DNA of 64,000 nt from Closterium sp. NIES-65 (taxonomy: Eukaryota > Streptophyta > Zygnematophyceae > Desmidiales > Closteriaceae). Location of the stretch: the NCBI GenBank assembly GCA_948144175.1, contig CANXME010002103.1:1-64000 (forward strand), read 5' to 3'. Positions within the stretch are counted from its first letter, which is position 1, and each line of letters starts with the position of its first letter. A model generated the notes under the pieces. It searched no databases. It had not been told where the DNA came from and saw nothing but the letters and a program-made list of their open reading frames with translations. A program made the translations under genes and the position numbers. Below, piece by piece: positions 53,201 through 64,000 of the stretch.

Positions 53201-56200
53201 TCATATCCACTGTTGCTGCTTGCATGCCCCATGTGCACTGTTGCTGCTTGCATACCCCATGTGCACTGTTGCTGCTTGCATGCCCCATGTGCACTGTTGC
53301 TGCTTGCATGCCCCATGTGCACTGTTGCTGCTTGCATGCCCCATGTGCACTGTTGCTGCTTGCATGCCCCATGTGCACGCAGAGCTATTTTTATGGATGG
53401 TGACATCAGTCACGCTGGCACTCTGGACGGACTGGCCTGGCTCTCCTCCCTCACCAACCTGCAAACACTGTTCGCCTTACAAGCCAATGTTTATTCCTGC
53501 GAGCAATTTAATGTCACTGTCACTCTTCTTCCGCTTTGTCATCCATCCTTGCTGTCTTAGTTTAGCAATTGCCTTTAGCTGACGTGAGGCAAAAGATGTG
53601 GCTGGAGAAGTTTCTGAATTTTCAGTTACATGTTGTTCAAAACAGGAGATTCGACTCAAACAAAACATTTTATGCAATTAAAAAGGAGTCGGGAGCCTCG
53701 TGTAATGCGTCTGCCGCATTTAGCCACGTACCGTATGGCGGAACCGGATTCACTAACCAACCCTGAAACTAAAACTGACCTGTTGCGTTTGTACCAAACA
53801 TGGTTCAATTGCGGTTGGACATTTTAGGCACGTGAAAGAAGTAGTGTTTTGAGACGTCTCACGTGGAAATTCAGTTGCGGTTGGACATTTTAGGCTGAGG
53901 CAAAGTACTTCTCAACATTTGCCAACTTGTTTTCGGTTTTCTTGTCCTTTTCACGTATGCTTTCCTTAGCTCCTTCACTTTCCGTCCAGCCCCACCGTTC
54001 TAACTCACACCATTGTCCAGCAAGCTCACACCATTGTCAAGCAAGCTCACACCCTATGTTCAGAAAGACGCGTCCTGCGTCCTGGACGCATGCGTCCAGA
54101 CGCATGCGTCCAGACGCAGGACGCTGACCCTTGACCTGTAAGACGCACCAAAAGACGCAAGGCTGGGCAGGGCAAAAAAAACCCCCGGGCAGGCCAAAAA
54201 AAGTTGTATAGGGCTTGGGAGAGGGGGGGGGGGGGGGGGGTGTCATACCACAAAATTTTCCCCAACCACAAAATTTTCCCGGGTTTAGCATAAACTTCCC
54301 CCAAAATTTGAGATTAAGGTGAGTCACGTGTCACACATTTCACCAGGCCTCACACACACACATTACGTTTAATCCAACCATTTACGACCATGCATACTAA
54401 ACTACCACTGCACTGCATCAAGTCAACCATCACGCATCCCCATCATCCTCGCTCTCCTTCTCCTCTTCGTCCATCGCTTCCTGGTCCTTGTATTCGTCGA
54501 CTGCCGGGTCGTCCTCGTCCACCTCCCTCTCCCCGTCCTCCTCCAACTTGTATCCCTTGGGGAGGGGACCTAAAACCTCTATGGGTTTACGAAAGAGATT
54601 TGGTGAGGGGAAAATGAAAAGCCACAAAAGGTTGCCATGCTAAATGTGCTTGGTGGTGGTGGGCTACAAAGGTTGGGATTCGTAGATGCTAAGTGGTTGA
54701 GAGGTTTGAGTGAAATTCAATTTTGGTTTAGTTGTTAGGGAATGTTAGGGGGGCTGGTTTTGAATGGCGAATTGGGCTTGGGGTGGGGAAATTTCGCGAT
54801 TTCGAAATTCGCGTCGAAATCGCGAATGCCAAAATCGCGATCGATTTTTTTTTTTCCGGGCTGCCCGAATTTTTTTTCGACGTGCGTCCTGCGTCTGGAC
54901 GCGCGTCCTGCGTCCTAGCGTCCGGACGCTGCGTCCGGACGCAGGACGCAGCGTCCTAGCTGCGTCTTTCCGAACATATCACACCATTTTCCAACAAGCT
55001 CACACCATTGTCCAGCAAGCTCACACCATTGTTCAGCATGCAATGCAGCAGTGCCCACCCCATGCTCCTACGCTACACCACCCCCAATGGCTTCTCTTCT
55101 CCTGTGTCGCACTTCTCTCTCTTCAACCAGGTCTCTAGAGTACTTGGCATTTCTCACTGGGGAGTTGTCTTCCCTGCACTTTCTTTCACACCTGAGAAGC
55201 CTACGTCAGCTGTGAGCATCATTGCCATACAAGAACGTACGGTACAGTGGTGGCGTGGCTCCTTGCTCCTATTCTTACTCTGCATGTCACCATGTGACTT
55301 GGTCCATACCAGCTCGCTTTTGGCAATGGTGTTTCGCTCATTATGGCTGATTGCATGTGCATGAGCGCAGGAAAGTCCGGAGTCTCAGAAACGCCACAGG
55401 GGAGTTACCCAGAGAGCTTCAGTACATGACTGCCCTCACTTCACTGTAAGCTCCACTCAAGTCCGATGGGACAGGTGAAACGGATTCGCTCATCTTCGTG
55501 CACGAGTAACACATCCCCATCCCCATCCCCATCCCCAGTTCCAACCCCTCGCCGGACATGACTGCAGCTCCATTGGCTTGTCTACGTGACGTGCTCTGCT
55601 CTGCTCTTGCTTTCCTCCCTGCTGCAGGGATCTACCCGACCTTCGTTTCGTGGAGTTCCCCATTTGGATCACTCGACTTACCAACCTTCAGTATCTGTGA
55701 GCTCCAGGGTTTCGGGTTTAGTTTTCCTCCTACTTCACCCTCCTACTTCGCTCTCCACCATTGTCACACACCACATCCCCCACGAGGCACGGGGAGGATC
55801 ACATGTGCCAGCCATGGCAAGGCGATGGCTGGGATTGAGGTGCTCTAAGTGCGCACACGCACCATTGTCACACACACGCCACGCCACATCCCCCACGACG
55901 CACGGGGAGGACCACACATGCCAGCCATGGCGATGTGATTAGATTGAGGTGCTCTGAGTGCGCCGCATCTTGCTGGCATCTTCTTGTGTGCAGGAACCTG
56001 GAGGCAGACTATCCACACCGGCAGGGGCGATTGCTGAATGATGACCTCTCTCAGCTCACAGCACTGACCTTCCTGTGAGTCTACTGTGGCTTTAACTTGG
56101 TGCGGATCCTCAGTGTCAGCTTTCTGTTTTCCAGTGTAAGACCTTCATGACTTGGGTTTCCTTCTTACTCATTGCAAGCTAGTTCTGCAAGGGTGTTGGG

Positions 56201-59200
56201 AAAGCAGTGGACATGTCTAAGCGTGACTCGTTAGAGGTGATATGCATAAGCAGGTTTGTTCATATGGTCCACTCAGACTGTCTCTGATGCCGCAACGCTA
56301 TCGCAAGAAAATCACTCATAATTCCTACCCTAGTTTCTCATGACTCCCACCAGTTATTACTCTGGCGTCCACCTGTTGCATGCTCTTCAGCTCCCTTTCC
56401 GGAAACAACTTGGAAGGATACCTTCCCAATAGCTGGGCCAATCTGGCCCATCTGCAAGAGCTGTGAGTTACTGTTTACCATAACAACTTGCCATCCTGCC
56501 ATGTTGCCATACTGAGTTTCTCTTTACAGTATTGAACAAGTATCCGATCCAGGCAGGAGCTTTGTTTGCCAAAGCAAATATACTGTGGCGTCTAGGATTG
56601 AGCAAGTATCCGAACCAAGCAGGAGTTTTTTTTTCGCCAAAAACAAGCAGAACAGCTCGAAACGAACTTCTACAGCCCTTAACTTAAATTGCTTCTCTAG
56701 GAAACCCGCACTGCTCGAGCTGCAAACCTGGAGTTGGACGTGACTCAACTAATTTGTTTTGAAGCTTTCAAATAGTTCAACTTGAGCCAGTACTGGTCTC
56801 TTACAGTCTGGATTCTGTAAGTTACAGAAAAAGGCAGCGTTTTTCTTTGCTTAAAGCCTATCCCTGTGGCTCTTTAAACAGCATTTTTTTTTTTTTTTTT
56901 TTTTTTTTACAGTGACCTGGGAGGCAACAATTTTGAAGGCACAATTCCGGCAATATTCTCGGCCCTAACAGGCCTGACTAAAATGTAAGTTTCAAGTGTC
57001 CTCCCTGCTTCCATTGCCCCACCCTCACTCTGTTTGTCCTTGTCTATATCCCTCGTCCCTTCCTCACTCCGTACACCACTTGTTTTGCCCCCCTCTACTG
57101 CAGAGACCTTTCCTATAATCAGCTGTCTGGTACCATCCCCGCATTTGCCACCAGCCTCCAGTCAATGTATGTCATTCTTCCCTCCGGCTCCAGTCAATAT
57201 ATGTCACAAGCCTAGCCCGAGCACATTCTACTTCCCATACCTTCATGATTCAGTACATTTTCGACAATCAGCTTCCCCCCTTCCCTTCATGCATTCCCTG
57301 CCGAACCATTTTCTTTTGCCTCGCTGGATCTTCCTGTCTTTGTTTCTGTGCTTGAAGCTCTCAGGATTTTTCTGTTGGAGGTCCAATTTGCATGTTCTCC
57401 CAGCCTCTATCCTTGGTGCTTTCAACCAATCATGCAGAGAGAGCCGTGCAAAAAAAAAAAAAATGTAGCTGCAGGAATATCGAACCAACATTTCGATATC
57501 CCACATCTGCTGCACCACCAACATTTCAACAACGGCTGCTGCATGGCTTCCTGCCTTATCCTGCCATGCCAAACCAGAACGCGCACCCTGATCCCCCATT
57601 CCTGCTGCACCCTGATCCCCCATTCTTGCTGCACCCTGATCCCCCATTCCTGCTGCACCCTGATCCCCCATTCCTGCTGCACCCTGATCCCCCATTCCTG
57701 CTGCACCCTGATCCCCCATTCCTGCTGCACCCTGATCCCCATTCCTGCTGCACCCTGATCCCCCATTCCTGCTGCACCCTGATCCCCCATTCCTGCTGCA
57801 CCCTGATCCCCCATTCCTGCTGCACCCTGATCCCCCATTCCTGCTGCACCCTGATCCCCCATTCCTGCTGCACCCTGATCCCCCATTCCTGCTGCACCCT
57901 GATCCCCCATTCCTGCTGCACCCTGATCCCCCATTCCTGCTGCACCCTGATCCCCCATTCCTGCTGCACCCTGATCCCCCATTCCTGCTGCACCCTGATC
58001 CCCCATTCCTGCTGCACCCTGATCCCCCATTCCTGCTGCACCCTGATCCCCCATTCCTGCTGCACCCTGATCCCCCATTCCTGCTGCACCCTGATCCCCC
58101 ATTCCTGCTGCACCCTGATCCCCCATTCCTGCTGCACCCTGATCCCCCATTCCTGCTGCACCCTGATCCCCCATTCCTGCTGCACCCTGATCCCCCATTC
58201 CTGCTGCACCCTGATCCCCCATTCCTGCTGCACCCTGATCCCCCATTCCTGCTGCACCCTGATCCCCCATTCCTGCTGCACCCTGATCCCCCATTCCTGC
58301 TGCACCCTGATCCCCCATTCCTGCTGCACCCTGATCCCCCATTCCTGCTGCACCCTGATCCCCCATTCCTGCTGCACCCTGATCCCCCATTCCTGCTGCA
58401 CCCTGATCCCCCATTCCTGCTGCACCCTGATCCCCCATTCCTGCTGCACCCTGATCCCCCATTCCTGCTGCACCCTGATCCCCATTCCTGCTGCACCCTG
58501 ATCCCCCATTCCTGCTGCACCCTGATCCCCCATTCCTGCTGCACCCTGATCCCCCATTCCTGCTGCACCCTGATCCCCCATTCCTGCTGCACCCTGATCC
58601 CCCATTCCTGCTGCACCCTGATCCCCCATTCCTGCTGCACCCTGATCCCCCATTCCTGCTGCACCCTGATCCCCCATTCCTGCTGCACCCTGATCCCCCA
58701 TTCCTGCTGCACCCTGATCCCCCATTCCTGCTGCACCCTGATCCCCCATTCCTGCTGCACCCTGATCCCCCATTCCTGCTGCACCCTGATCCCCCATTCC
58801 TGCTGCACCCTGATCCCCATTCCTGCTGCACCCTGATCCCCCATTCCTGCTGCACCCTGATCCCCCATTCCTGCTGCACCCTGATCCCCCATTCCTGCTG
58901 CACCCTGATCCCCCATTCCTGCTGCACCCTGATCCCCCATTCCTGCTGCACCCTGATCCCCCATTCCTGCTGCACCCTGATCCCCCATTCCTGCTGCACC
59001 CTGATCCCCCATTCCTGCTGCACCCTGATCCCCCATTCCTGCTGCACCCTGATCCCCCATTCCTGCTGCACCCTGATCCCCCATTCCTGCTGCACCCTGA
59101 TCCCCCATTCCTGCTGCACCCTGATCCCCCATTCCTGCTGCACCCTGATCCCCCATTCCTGCTGCACCCTGATCCCCCATTCCTGCTGCACCCTGATCCC

Positions 59201-61011
59201 CCATTCCTGCTGCACCCTGATCCCCCATTCCTGCTGCACCCTGATCCCCCATTCCTGCTGCACCCTGATCCCCCATTCCTGCTGCACCCTGATCCCCCAT
59301 TCCTGCTGCACCCTGATCCCCCATTCCTGCTGCACCCTGATCCCCCATTCCTGCTGCACCCTGATCCCCCATTCCTGCTGCACCCTGATCCCCCATTCCT
59401 GCTGCACCCTGATCCCCCATTCCTGCTGCACCCTGATCCCCCATTCCTGCTGCACCCTGATCCCCCATTCCTGCTGCACCCTGATCCCCCATTCCTGCTG
59501 CACCCTGATCCCCCATTCCTGCTGCACCCTGATCCCCCATTCCTGCTGCACCCTGATCCCCCATTCCTGCTGCACCCTGATCCCCCATTCCTGCCGCACC
59601 CTGATCCCCCATTCCTGCTGCACCCTGATCCCCCATTCCTGCTGCACCCTGATCCCCCATTCCTGCTGCACCCTGATCCCCCATTCCTGCTGCACCCTGA
59701 TCCCCCATTCCTGCTGCACCCTGATCCCCCATTCCTGCTGCACCCTGATCCCCCATTCCTGCTGCACCCTGATCCCCCATTCCTGCTGCACCCTGATCCC
59801 CCATTCCTGCTGCACCCTGATCCCCCATTCCTGCTGCACCCTGATCCCCCATTCCTGCTGCACCCTGATCCCCCATTCCTGCTGCACCCTGATCCCCCAT
59901 TCCTGCTGCACCCTGATCCCCCATTCCTGCTGCACCCTGATCCCCCATTCCTGCTGCACCCTGATCCCCCATTCCTGCTGCACCCTGATCCCCCATTCCT
60001 GCTGCACCCTGATCCCCCATTCCTGCTGCACCCTGATCCCCCATTCCTGCTGCACCCTGATCCCCCATTCCTGCTGCACCCTGATCCCCCATTCCTGCTG
60101 CACCCTGATCCCCCATTCCTGCTGCACCCTGATCCCCCATTCCTGCTGCACCCTGATCCCCCATTCCTGCTGCACCCTGATCCCCCATTCCTGCTGCACC
60201 CTGATCCCCCATTCCCGCGGGAAGACTCAAAAGTATTCCTGCTACTTGTTCTTTGATCTCTACATCATTTCCACTTTCACCGCCCCTCTCTTCCTTTCAT
60301 CCCTCCCACTTCAGTTTTCCATCCCGCCCCTCTTGCCCTGATCCCATCACCAGCTCCTTCAACCCTGCCCCCCCACCTTGCACTCCATCTTCACTTTGTA
60401 CTTTCAAAACCTTATTCCCCATGGCCTCTTCTCTCCCACCTTTCACTTATCCCTCATGGCCTCGCATCCTTTGCTCCACTCTTCTTCCCCTTTCTCTTGT
60501 CGCCTCCTGTCTTGTCTGCCTATTCAGATTCCTCCATTCCAATGCCTTAAGTGGGCCCATCCCACCACACCTACCGGCACTGCCCAACCTCTCTGAATTG
60601 TAATGCCCCCCATGTTTGCCCATTTTTACGCACTTTATCTTCAAACCTCCAGACCTATTCACTGCTTGAGCTGTCCTTCCACCTGCACTATCCGTCTAGC
60701 CCCATTTCCCTAACCTTGTTTCACTCCCTTTCTAATCTGCAATGGTTCCTGTATATGGTTGCCCCGGCTGCAGACTACTATCCGACAATCAGTTCACAGG
60801 AGCCATCCCCAGCAACTTCAATCGCCTCACTTGGATGACTAGTCTGTATGTCTCTACCCAAGCTGCCCTCCCCCCATGTACCTCTCCCTGTCCCCATGAC
60901 ACGAAACTGCTGCATCAACGGAATGTATTGGAGAGGGTCTCACATGTTACTGGTTGTTCTTTGCTGTGCCTCTGAACATAATTGCAACTTTTCCAGCATT
61001 ATGCTGGTTGC

Positions 61012-61064
<53 letters not shown>

Positions 61065-61118
61065 TGTGTGTCTGTGTGTGTCTGTGTGTGTGTCTGTGTG
61101 TGTATGTGTGTGTGTGTG

Positions 61119-61167
<49 letters not shown>

Positions 61168-64000
61168 GGCGCGCGCGTGTGCGTGTGCGCGCACGCACGT
61201 GCGCGAGCTCCACATGACAGAAACATTTCTTTCAGCAAATTGAGCTCAGGCCTTGACGTGGTGGCTCAGATGACATGGCTCAACGACATGTGAGTGCTCT
61301 CCCCTCTTCAGCACATCAGCTGGCCCTGACTCTACTTCCCTTCCCTTCGTCCACTTTGGCTGCCTGCAACGTCTGAGCTAGGACACTCTCCAATACTGGC
61401 TATGCAGATCGATCAATGACAACAACTTCTCTGGTGTGCTTCCGGCGTCCTTCTCAGCAATCAGTAATCTCTTCTACCTGTGAGTCTACTCGATCCATCT
61501 CTCAACTCATCAATGCACAACCCCTTTCATGAAACCTAATCGGGTGGGTGGGATGCATGCAGCAACAGTAAGCGTTGTGACTGCCCCTGTTGTAAGTTCA
61601 CCTGAGTATTTGTGTGCCCGTGCTTCTGTTATCAATTCATGTGGCCTTGTATTCCAATTCATGCTGGATGACTGCTTGTTGTGTGCATAAGTGTATGCAC
61701 TTGTATAATTTCATATCATCTGCTCGTTTTGTTGTACACTTCTGTCTTGGTATATAGCTCAAATAAGCAATATATATATACTTATACATACATATATATA
61801 TATATATATATATCTTCACAAATATTATCCTGCATTCATGTGCAAGTGCCAGAGCACGTATGCAGTGGCCTGTTCAAGAGCGAATGAATGCGTGCTTCAC
61901 TATGTATCTGTTTCATCATCTCCCCACCACGCCCTGGGCTTCATTCAGGAATGCTGGAAACAACCATTTCACAGGAACCTTCCCGGATTTTATTCTGCGC
62001 CGCAAGGGCCTTCCTTACCTGTAAGACATGCACTAGTGGCCTTGAACAAAAGCACTTGTTGCACTAAAGGAGCAAAAACGCAAGCAAAGTACCGAGCCGA
62101 ACCGGCTCGCTTTCGTTTGGTTTTTTTCCAGCGGAACTGCACAGAAGAGCCTTTTATTCGTGCATGTAATGCATCCTTGCGTGACCTGAAGCAAAGGTGG
62201 GTTGCACTGATGAAGTAACTGCTGCCATTTCTTGCAGTGCTTCCTCCTACCTGAAGCTTGGCCAACAACTCATAAGTCAATCGCAATCAAAATGGTAATG
62301 GCAGGAACTTGGGCAACAACAGGTTCACAGGGACTATCCCCCGCGAATTGACCGAGTTTGTCGACCTAGGTCACATGTAAGTTGCACTGCTGCGAACTGT
62401 AGTCGAATTGAGGATCCTAGACATGAGCAAATGCCAAAGCGAGTAATTCTTCACTCGTTTTCAGCCGACTCGTTTTGAAAACGAGTCGAGTTGAATATTA
62501 CTCGTACGAGTAATTTTGCCCCTAGGGCCGACTCATTACTCGTTGGAAAAAACGAGTAATATATTACTCGGTCCGAGTAGTGAATTACTCGTTTTGGATC
62601 AAGTAATAGTCGACTCGTTTTTGACAGTATATTTTTGTTTTTTGTTTTTTGTAGGTAATTGTACCCAGGCCGTGTGCTTACAGGGTGTGTGCTTTTTGTT
62701 CTTTACATACCTCGGGGGACGTACCTGAGAGGGAAATTAAAGGTCATGAATTATTACGCTAAGGTATGCGCGCGCGGGTTAGAGAGTAGTCTAGACTAAA
62801 AGACATTCTAACGGATGTTTTTCCTTGCAGATCGAGTAGGAACTAGATCGATTGAGGCGGAAACTGAACCTTGAGCACAACCGTGTACGCAGATCGAGGG
62901 GAAAAGTGATCTGCGAACATGCGAATTGTGATGGCATTTGGAACGGGAAGTGAATCTGCATTCGAAATGTGTTGGCAGATCGAGCGGGAACAGATATGCG
63001 AACACAAATTTCACACCCCCCACCCCCTCCCAACCCGACCCCCCCCAACTCCCCCAGGCCCCCTCTTCCAGTTTCGAAATCGAGTAATATGCGAGTAACG
63101 AGTACTTGTTTGTTGGCGAGTACTTGTTTACTTCCGAGTACTCGTTTTACCCTAAATTACTCGTTACTCGATTCCGAAAACGAGAACGAGTAAATAGCGA
63201 GTACTCAATTAAAAACGAGTTATACTCGACTCGACTAAACGGAGTAATTACTCGGAAACTGCAGACTCGTTACTCGCCCAAAACGAGTTACGAAAACGAG
63301 TCGAGGAAATTTCTCGAATCGTTGCTCATGTCTAGAGGATCCGTTTAGCATTGTGCTTGAATATTTGAGGCCACTTTGGCTCTTGATACCATTGTGCAGA
63401 ATGCTCAATAGCAACAATTTCCATGGAACTTTCCCATGGGGCCTCCTTGAGCTACCCGGTTTATCCTGGCTGTAAGAAGCTCCAATACCCCTGTTTCAGA
63501 ATATTATTTTTCTTCCACCTTGTCGTTCTCTCAATGAAAGGGTGAAGGTCTGAGGATGCATACAAAACCTGTTAGGACTATCCCTGATATGTCAAATGGT
63601 GATTTGCAAGTACTTTGCTCCACTGCCAAGATGCATTCATGTTCGATGAGTCGGTTTGAGTGCCAAGACACATGAATGCATTTGAGTCGACTCAAAAACC
63701 GTCTCGCAGAGGCCACGATGCATTCTTGTGCTTTGGTTGGCAGAATGCTTGGTTTTCTAACTGCTGCATCCAGCCTTCCCTTTGATTTCCAAGCACAGGG
63801 ATGTATCTAACAACTCTCTTTCTGGGGAACTCCCACGTACTCTCAGGGTCCCAACTTTTCTGAACATGCTGTAAGCAGTTGAAGAACTGTGTGCTGCCAC
63901 CACTGTGTGTGCCTGGTGCAGCACTGTCCCTTCATGGTTAACTTTCATGCCCCTGAAATCTTCGTCTCCTTTTGAGTTGTGCAGAAACCTGGGAGGAAAT
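50221..64000 (+). CDS. LRR receptor gene, one repeat per exon (runs off window)
   Basis: Exons: 50,221-50,530; 51,159-51,279; 52,004-52,051; 52,643-52,711; 53,383-53,469; 55,371-55,445; 55,628-55,696; 55,994-56,074; 56,391-56,462; 56,913-56,984; 57,104-57,166; 60,528-60,599; 60,774-60,845; 61,236-61,289; 61,408-61,479; 61,949-62,020; 62,305-62,376; 63,400-63,471; 63,799-63,870; 63,985 on. Exon 1 has a signal peptide (basic start, then [18 protein letters not shown]). Exon 2 is the N-terminal LRR cap ([10 protein letters not shown]). Each later exon is one plant-type LRR such as [11 protein letters not shown] and [12 protein letters not shown], mostly 72 nt, all with phase-2 junctions splitting the final Leu or Met codon. 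All introns are GT-AG. A kinase like those at 13-14 kb and 36-40 kb probably follows outside the window. Pseudo-copy of exon 2 at ~51,026-51,100. Confidence 0.88.
50598..50749 (+). repeat. 60-bp tandem repeat carrying 34-bp palindromes (intron 1)
   Basis: Three copies of CGATTGGTGGTCCAGAATCC... separated by GAGTTGAC-TTTTGAGTCGACTCAAAA-GTCAACTC. The palindrome at 50,687-50,720 is perfect over 34 bp; the one at 50,625-50,660 has an extra GT in one arm. Confidence 0.93.
51385..51665 (+). repeat. Intronic block matching 16,441-16,735, tRNA-like B box
   Basis: Contains GGTTCGAATCC at 51,443-51,453. Lies in intron 2 at the place equivalent to its inverted copy, so it is older than the split of the two LRR paralogues. 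Confidence 0.35.
52241..52540 (+). repeat. 13-bp minisatellite (intron 3), about 22 units
   Basis: Units of CTTGCATGCCTCC with scattered changes. The inverted paralogue near 15,800-15,930 has only one or two diverged units, so the array grew after the paralogues separated. Confidence 0.92.
52769..52794. repeat. 26-bp palindrome between diverged flank copies (intron 4)
   Basis: TGAC-TTTTGAGTCGACTCAAAA-GTCA. Left flank (from ACCTGTGAGTATTGC at 52,708) and right flank (ACCTGTGAGTGCTGC) are ~54-bp copies with about 8 differences and include the exon-4 donor. Confidence 0.88.
53046..53067. repeat. 22-bp palindrome (intron 4)
   Basis: AC-TTTTGAGTCGACTCAAAA-GT in intron 4, next to ACAAGTAC on the left and CGTACTCGT on the right. 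No long flanking duplication is obvious. Confidence 0.85.
53211..53379 (+). repeat. 28-bp minisatellite upstream of exon 5, 6 units
   Basis: Units of TGTTGCTGCTTGCATGCCCC plus ATGTGCAC, just before the acceptor of exon 5 (53,383). The inverted paralogue near 15,430-15,465 has a single unit. Confidence 0.92.
54055..54978. mobile_element. hAT-like element 2 (924 bp, intron 5)
   Basis: Ends TATGTTCAGAAAGACGC and (right, reversed) TATGTTCGGAAAGACGC. Flanks TCACACCC (54,047-54,054) and TCACACCA (54,979-54,986) match at 7 of 8 bases. Subterminal zones are filled with GCGTCCTGCGTCCTGGACGC-type words. Contains a G-run at about 54,226-54,240. No transposase. Confidence 0.75.
57586..60213 (+). repeat. 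24-bp minisatellite, about 109 units (intron 11)
   Basis: Near-perfect units of CCCTGATCCCCCATTCCTGC plus TGCA over 2.6 kb. Single-base losses near 57,738, 58,481 and 58,814 give 23-bp units and shift phase. Being 24 bp it is open on the minus strand in all three frames, which produces very long spurious frames ([24 protein letters not shown] repeats). It separates exons 11 and 12. Confidence 0.97.
61015..61167 (+). repeat. (TG)n tract (intron 13)
   Basis: About 150 bp of alternating TG with a few TC/TA breaks, then GCGCGC alternation to 61,205: a purine-pyrimidine alternating stretch. Confidence 0.95.
62418..63334. mobile_element. hAT-like element 3 (917 bp, intron 17)
   Basis: Ends TAGACATGAGCAA and TTGCTCATGTCTA. 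Perfect 8-bp target duplication GAGGATCC (62,410-62,417 and 63,335-63,342). Both ends are packed with CGAGTAA / TTACTCG words (roughly 25 or more). No coding capacity for a transposase. Confidence 0.88.
63681..63696. repeat. Palindrome TTTGAGTCGACTCAAA (intron 18)
   Basis: Same core as at the PLE ends, between GAATGCA and AACCGTCTCG. Flanks share only a weak GATGCATTC similarity. Confidence 0.8.

Noticed and set aside
57243-60230. Very long minus-strand open frames (over 900 codons) of MGDQGAAG / GIRVQQEW repeats
   Set aside because: They only read through the 24-bp minisatellite inside an intron of the LRR gene; all three frames are open and no non-repeat domain is attached.

Overview
The window is nuclear DNA of a plant-lineage eukaryote. 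It shows intron-split leucine-rich-repeat (LRR) receptor-kinase genes with GT-AG junctions, Ty3/gypsy, Penelope-like, hAT-like, Plavaka-like and miniature LTR elements, and many intronic minisatellites. A gypsy polyprotein here carries a DNMT3-like cytosine methyltransferase. Retrotransposon-borne methyltransferases have been described in charophyte algae and dinoflagellates, so a streptophyte alga (or an early-diverging land plant) is my best guess. The species cannot be read from the sequence.

Layout. 1-14,875 and 23,565-38,190 are two near-identical copies of one block: gypsy element, then the 3' half of an LRR receptor kinase. In both, a complete Penelope-like element (PLE) sits at the same base of the gypsy reverse transcriptase, so the block was duplicated as a unit, or duplicated in the assembly. 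Copy A is full of one-base indels; copy B is nearly clean. Copy A breaks at 14,875 inside the left end of a hAT-like element and is joined tail-to-tail to an inverted piece of a second LRR gene (14,876-17,518, minus strand), followed by a 3'-truncated Plavaka transposase gene (17,735-19,395, minus). Copy B runs on to the last kinase exon at 40,902; its last intron holds a hAT-like element that itself contains a 1.48-kb TRIM element and a 149-bp MITE. Next come about 2.7 kb without a clear gene, a 1,542-codon intronless low-complexity gene (43,563-48,191), another hAT-like element (49,059-49,613), and a third LRR gene (50,221 to beyond the window end) with a signal peptide and one LRR per exon. 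Its introns hold 13-, 24-, 28- and 60-bp tandem repeats, a TG tract and two more hAT-like elements.

Most notable: (1) gag, protease, DNMT3-like methyltransferase and reverse transcriptase in one open gypsy frame; (2) the PLE has terminal direct repeats, each with a type I hammerhead ribozyme core whose stem III is the palindrome AACCGGTT; (3) the PLE ORF1 and RT are linked by an A-AAA-AAC heptamer in the right frame, 7 nt before a hairpin, as in -1 frameshifting; (4) the palindrome TTTTGAGTCGACTCAAAA begins each PLE terminal repeat and also occurs alone in LRR-gene introns, several times between duplicated flanks.
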